64,000 nt of DNA from positions 1-64,000 of the forward strand of contig JH599922.1 of assembly GCA_000245075.1 (NCBI GenBank). Reading direction: 5' to 3'. Shown here piece after piece: positions 60,968 through 64,000 of the stretch; position 1 is the first letter of the stretch, and each line of letters begins with the position of its first letter. The notes under the pieces were generated by a model that was not told the origin of the DNA, searched no databases, and saw only the letters and a program-made list of their open reading frames with translations. The position numbers were made by a program, and so were the translations under genes. Source of the DNA: Acetobacteraceae bacterium AT-5844 (lineage in GTDB: Bacteria > Pseudomonadota > Alphaproteobacteria > Acetobacterales > Acetobacteraceae).

Positions 60968-62818
60968 ATGCCAAGCTACCGCTCGCGTACCACCACCCAC
61001 GGCCGCAACATGGCCGGCGCCAGAGGCCTGTGGCGTGCGACAGGCATGAAGGATGAGGATTTCGGCAAGCCGATCATCGCGATTGCCAACAGCTTCACCC
61101 AGTTCGTTCCGGGCCACGTGCATCTCAAGGATCTCGGCCAGCTGGTGGCGCGGGAGATTGAGGCGGCAGGAGGCGTCGCCAAGGAATTCAACACCATCGC
61201 CGTCGATGATGGTATCGCGATGGGCCATGACGGGATGCTCTACTCGCTGCCGAGCCGCGAGCTGATCGCCGACAGCGTGGAGTACATGGTCAACGCGCAC
61301 TGCGCCGATGCGCTGGTATGCATCTCCAACTGCGACAAGATCACGCCCGGCATGCTGATGGCCGCGATGCGCCTCAACATTCCCACAGTCTTTGTCTCGG
61401 GCGGCCCGATGGAAGCGGGCAAGGTTGTGGTAAAGGGCAAGCAGCGGGCGCTGGACCTGGTGGATGCCATGGTCGTTGCCGCCGACGATTCCTACACCGA
61501 TGAAGAAGTGAAGGTCATCGAGCGGTCTGCCTGCCCGACCTGCGGCTCCTGCTCCGGCATGTTTACCGCCAATTCAATGAACTGCCTTACTGAGGCGCTC
61601 GGCCTGTCCCTGCCGGGAAATGGCTCGACCCTCGCCACCCATGCGGACCGCGAAGCACTGTTCCGTGAAGCCGGCCGCGTGGTCGTCGATCTCGCACGGC
61701 GCTGGTACGAGCAGGACGACGTCACCGCGACCCCGCGCGGCATCGCGACCTTCGGCGCATTCGAAAACGCGATGAGCCTGGACATCGCCATGGGTGGCTC
61801 AACCAACACGGTGCTCCACCTCCTCGCAGCCGCGCAGGAGGCCGAGGTGAATTTCACCATGAGCGACATCGACAGGCTGTCGCGTCGTGTGCCCTGCCTG
61901 TGCAAGGTCGCGCCCGCGAAGAACGACGTCCATATGGAGGATGTGCACCGCGCCGGCGGCATCATGTCCATTCTGGGCGAGCTGGAGCGCGCGGGGCTGA
62001 TCGATACGAGCCTGCCCACCGTTCACGCGAAGACGCTGGCCGATGCGCTGGATCGCTGGGATATCACCCGCACCACATCGGAAAAGGTGCGCGAATTCTA
62101 CCGCGCCGCCCCGGGCGGCGTCCCGACGCAGGTGGCCTTCAGCCAATCCGCGCGCTGGGAGGAGCTGGATACGGATCGCGAGACCGGCGTCATCCGCTCG
62201 GCCAGCCACCCCTTCTCCAAGGATGGTGGACTGGCGGTGTTGTTCGGCAACCTGGCGCCGGAAGGCTGCATCGTGAAGACGGCGGGCGTGGATGAGTCGA
62301 TCCTGACCTTCCGCGGCACGGCACGGGTGTTCGAGAGCCAGGATGCGGCGGTGAGCGGCATTCTCGGCAACCAGGTGAAGGCGGGCGAGATCGTCATCGT
62401 CCGCTATGAAGGCCCGAAGGGCGGGCCTGGGATGCAGGAGATGCTCTACCCGACCAGCTATCTTAAGTCGAAGGGGCTGGGGAAGACCTGCGCACTCATC
62501 ACCGATGGCCGGTTCTCGGGCGGCTCGTCCGGCCTTTCCATCGGCCATGTCTCTCCCGAGGCGGCTGAGGGTGGGTTGATCGGGCTGGTTGAGACCGGCG
62601 ACACGATCCTGATCGACATTCCGAACCGGGCCATCAACCTGGAGGTGGAGGACGCCGTCCTGGCTGAGCGCCGCGCGGCGATGGAGGCAAAGGGCTCGGC
62701 TGCCTGGAAGCCAGCGAACCGTGACCGCAAAGTTTCGCCAGCCCTTCAAGCCTATGCTGCGCTGACTACCAACGCCGCTCGAGGTGCAGTCCGCGACCTG
62801 CGCCAGCTCGAACGGTAA
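60968..62818 (+). CDS. ilvD: dihydroxy-acid dehydratase
   Basis: 616 residues, the same length as the E. coli enzyme, and near-identical in long stretches ([36 protein letters not shown]). Fe-S ligands Cys122 and Cys195, metal ligand Asp81 and Lys124 are all present. Converts 2,3-dihydroxy-3-methyl acids to 2-oxo acids in valine and isoleucine synthesis. Some IlvD/Edd relatives dehydrate sugar acids, but the close match over the whole length favours the amino-acid role. A strong terminator follows; no other ilv gene is adjacent. Confidence 0.96.
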   Translation: MPSYRSRTTTHGRNMAGARGLWRATGMKDEDFGKPIIAIANSFTQFVPGHVHLKDLGQLVAREIEAAGGVAKEFNTIAVDDGIAMGHDGMLYSLPSRELIADSVEYMVNAHCADALVCISNCDKITPGMLMAAMRLNIPTVFVSGGPMEAGKVVVKGKQRALDLVDAMVVAADDSYTDEEVKVIERSACPTCGSCSGMFTANSMNCLTEALGLSLPGNGSTLATHADREALFREAGRVVVDLARRWYEQDDVTATPRGIATFGAFENAMSLDIAMGGSTNTVLHLLAAAQEAEVNFTMSDIDRLSRRVPCLCKVAPAKNDVHMEDVHRAGGIMSILGELERAGLIDTSLPTVHAKTLADALDRWDITRTTSEKVREFYRAAPGGVPTQVAFSQSARWEELDTDRETGVIRSASHPFSKDGGLAVLFGNLAPEGCIVKTAGVDESILTFRGTARVFESQDAAVSGILGNQVKAGEIVIVRYEGPKGGPGMQEMLYPTSYLKSKGLGKTCALITDGRFSGGSSGLSIGHVSPEAAEGGLIGLVETGDTILIDIPNRAINLEVEDAVLAERRAAMEAKGSAAWKPANRDRKVSPALQAYAALTTNAARGAVRDLRQLER

Positions 62819-62842
62819 GCACTCCGAACATCAGTCGGACGA

Positions 62843-62878
62843 GGCCGCCGTCGCATATGACGGCGGCCTTTTATATTT
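62843..62878 (+). terminator. intrinsic terminator after ilvD
   Basis: A perfect 10-bp stem GGCCGCCGTC/GACGGCGGCC with a GCATAT loop is followed at once by TTTTATATTT. It begins 24 bases after the ilvD stop and is the clearest terminator in the window. Confidence 0.92.
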
Positions 62879-62977
62879 CAGGGCGACGCTTGGCGGAGGT
62901 GCCTCGGATCGGAGGCCGCCGGCCCGCTTCGCCGCCCGACTGGCGGGCGGATTGACGAAATGTCACGCTCTCGCCAT

Positions 62978-63008
62978 AAATGCGAATGCCTCGCAATAGC
63001 ATGCATTT
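62978..63008 (+). promoter_or_regulatory. candidate Fur/Irr-type operator
   Basis: TGCGA (62981-62985) and TCGCA (62991-62995) are inverted copies around ATGCC, within a wider AAATGC (62978-62983)...GCATTT (63003-63008) symmetry. The sequence ATGCGAATGCCTCGCAAT resembles Fur-box variants with GCGAATG-type arms. It lies about 165 bases before a YncE-like gene; E. coli yncE is itself Fur-controlled. The match is by eye only. Confidence 0.4.
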
Positions 63009-63171
63009 GAGCCGCGATGGGTGTCCGATCCTTCCAAGCCGTATCCTTCCGATTTCGGCGTTGGGCAGAGCAGGCCTCCCCCTTTCGCTCTCTTTTCTGC
63101 CGGCCCCCTTCGGCTGGTGAGCGGCGGCAGTACGGATCATTCCGCCTTTTCCACTCTGTCAGGAAACAAGC

Positions 63172-64000
63172 ATGACACGCCTTGACCCACGTTTCCGCCG
63201 GACCTTCTCCGGCCTGTTGCTCGCCGGTACGCTCATGCTCAACGCGGGCACCGCTTTGGGTCAGTCCACCTTCGGTGCTTTGGATCAGACCTCCAATGTT
63301 CAGCTCCGCTTCTCGGCGGCTGAGCAGAACCGGCCTATCCACGCCGGCAGCGTGGTCGCGGTCGCAGGGCAGGGCTTCCGCCCCGGCCAGCAGGTAACGC
63401 TGCTGTATGGAACGACGCCGCTGCTGGGTAACGCACTGGTCGCGGATGGCGAGGGCAAGATTGCCGGGCGGATCACCGTGCCGGCCGAGGCCGTGGCCGG
63501 CAACCACCCGATCGTAGTGGTGGTGCAGGGGCCGTATAATGCGACGGTCGCCACGCTCAAGGTGTCGCCCCAGATCCCGCTCTCCGGTCTCGATCGTTTC
63601 GAGATTACCGAGGGGCGCGTCGCGCGCGGCCTCTACCAGTCCGCCTACAGCGCCCGCAACAACGCGCTGTTCGTGACCGCCGCCGTCGGCCGTCCGCCGG
63701 TGCGGCAGTCCGAGTTGCTGCGTCTGAACCCGGAGACCCTGGCCGTTGTCGCCCGGGTGGCACCGCAGGCTGCGCCGGCGCCGGCACCTCGGCCTGGTGC
63801 AGCCTCTCCCGGCCCGGCCGATGGCGGTGTCTACGCCGTCTACGGCGTCGGTGTCGACGATGTGAATGAGACCGTTTGGGTCAGCAATTCGCGCCAGAAT
63901 ACCGTGGCGGTCTACCGCCAGTCGGATCTGTCGCTGGTCCGTCAATTCGAGCCTGGCACGGTGAGCCACGCCCGCGACGTCGTCATCGACGCGACGCTCG
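63172..64000 (+). CDS. exported YncE/YVTN-like beta-propeller protein, cut by window end
   Basis: At least 276 codons, open to the last base. A Sec signal (residues 1-31, ending NAGTALGQ) is followed by an Ig-like domain (about 40-135, HAGSVVAVAGQGFRPGQQVT). Beta-propeller blades come next: LYQSAYSARNNALFVTAA with LRLNPETLAVVARV, then VDDVNETVWVSNSRQNTVAV and YRQSDLSLVRQFEP. An alanine/proline linker (PQAAPAPAPRPGAASPG) separates two blades. E. coli YncE is a periplasmic propeller of the iron regulon, next to the YncD receptor gene. A TonB-dependent receptor may lie beyond the window; that is a guess. Confidence 0.75.
   Translation, partial: MTRLDPRFRRTFSGLLLAGTLMLNAGTALGQSTFGALDQTSNVQLRFSAAEQNRPIHAGSVVAVAGQGFRPGQQVTLLYGTTPLLGNALVADGEGKIAGRITVPAEAVAGNHPIVVVVQGPYNATVATLKVSPQIPLSGLDRFEITEGRVARGLYQSAYSARNNALFVTAAVGRPPVRQSELLRLNPETLAVVARVAPQAAPAPAPRPGAASPGPADGGVYAVYGVGVDDVNETVWVSNSRQNTVAVYRQSDLSLVRQFEPGTVSHARDVVIDATL

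Larger units (their letters stand above)
62819..63171. other. 353-bp gene-free region before the last gene
   Basis: No gene seen. It contains the ilvD terminator and a Fur-box-like palindrome; the rest is a plausible long leader of the YncE-like gene, with AGGAAAC as ribosome site near 63161-63167. Confidence 0.4.

Noticed and set aside
62878-63969. A 363-codon minus-strand frame opposite the last gene
   Set aside because: It covers the terminator and intergenic region and has no family pattern, while the plus strand has a signal peptide and propeller blades.
1-64000. CRISPR arrays, tRNA or rRNA genes, transposons, prophage
   Set aside because: No regularly spaced repeats, no cloverleaf or rRNA-like stretches, and no transposase, integrase or phage proteins were seen on either strand.

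Overview
The window is high-GC DNA of an alphaproteobacterial type, with dense, often overlapping genes (ATGA, GTGA and TGATG junctions). Tat-like RR signal sequences are common on exported proteins. Bug/TctC receptors, CaiB/BaiF CoA-transferases, FAH-family hydrolases and GntR-FCD regulators are all abundant. This repertoire suits a soil or plant-associated Acetobacteraceae such as Roseomonas and relatives; that placement is inference. I see no tRNA, rRNA, CRISPR array, transposase or phage gene. Nearly everything is transport, catabolism and regulation.

Layout. 0.1-11 kb: a Tat-exported HAD phosphatase, a DeoR regulator divergent from a 2,255-residue modular secreted phosphoesterase, a structured intergenic stretch, and a secreted lipase-like protein. 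11.3-18.4 kb: a five-gene dipeptide-type ABC transporter followed by a D-aminopeptidase-like serine hydrolase. 18.4-25.7 kb: a Bug receptor and FAH hydrolase with a divergent GntR regulator, then a dehydrogenase divergent from a TAXI-TRAP transporter. 25.8-37.2 kb: an eleven-gene minus-strand operon with a divergent GntR gene. It encodes an FAH hydrolase, a NodB-type deacetylase, a Bug receptor, an intradiol ring-cleavage dioxygenase, a LivKHMGF-type transporter, a dehydrogenase-SnoaL fusion and a MetE catalytic-core protein.

37.4-44.0 kb: a TctABC transporter with an HMG-CoA-lyase-like enzyme, a family III CoA-transferase, a small unknown protein and an IclR regulator. 44.0-51.8 kb: a second CoA-transferase, a PotA/FbpB/FbpA-type ABC transporter and a crotonase-fold protein that lacks both catalytic glutamates. 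A divergent GntR gene with a strong palindromic operator and a TIM-barrel isomerase follow. 52.1-60.9 kb: a sugar-acid-like locus with two LysR genes, Gfo/Idh/MocA, Bug, LDH2-family dehydrogenase, TIM-barrel isomerase, a ferredoxin-like barrel protein, an SDR and an enolase-superfamily enzyme with the full mandelate-racemase residue set. 61.0-64.0 kb: ilvD with a clear intrinsic terminator, then the start of an exported YncE-like beta-propeller gene that runs off the window behind a Fur-box-like palindrome.

The recurring plan is a solute receptor or transporter, one to several carbon-substrate enzymes, and a divergent one-component regulator, repeated at least six times. The most promising undescribed unit is the 25.8-36.4 kb operon, which looks like a complete uptake and ring-cleavage pathway for an aromatic, possibly methoxylated, compound. 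Substrates throughout are inferred; none is shown by the sequence alone.
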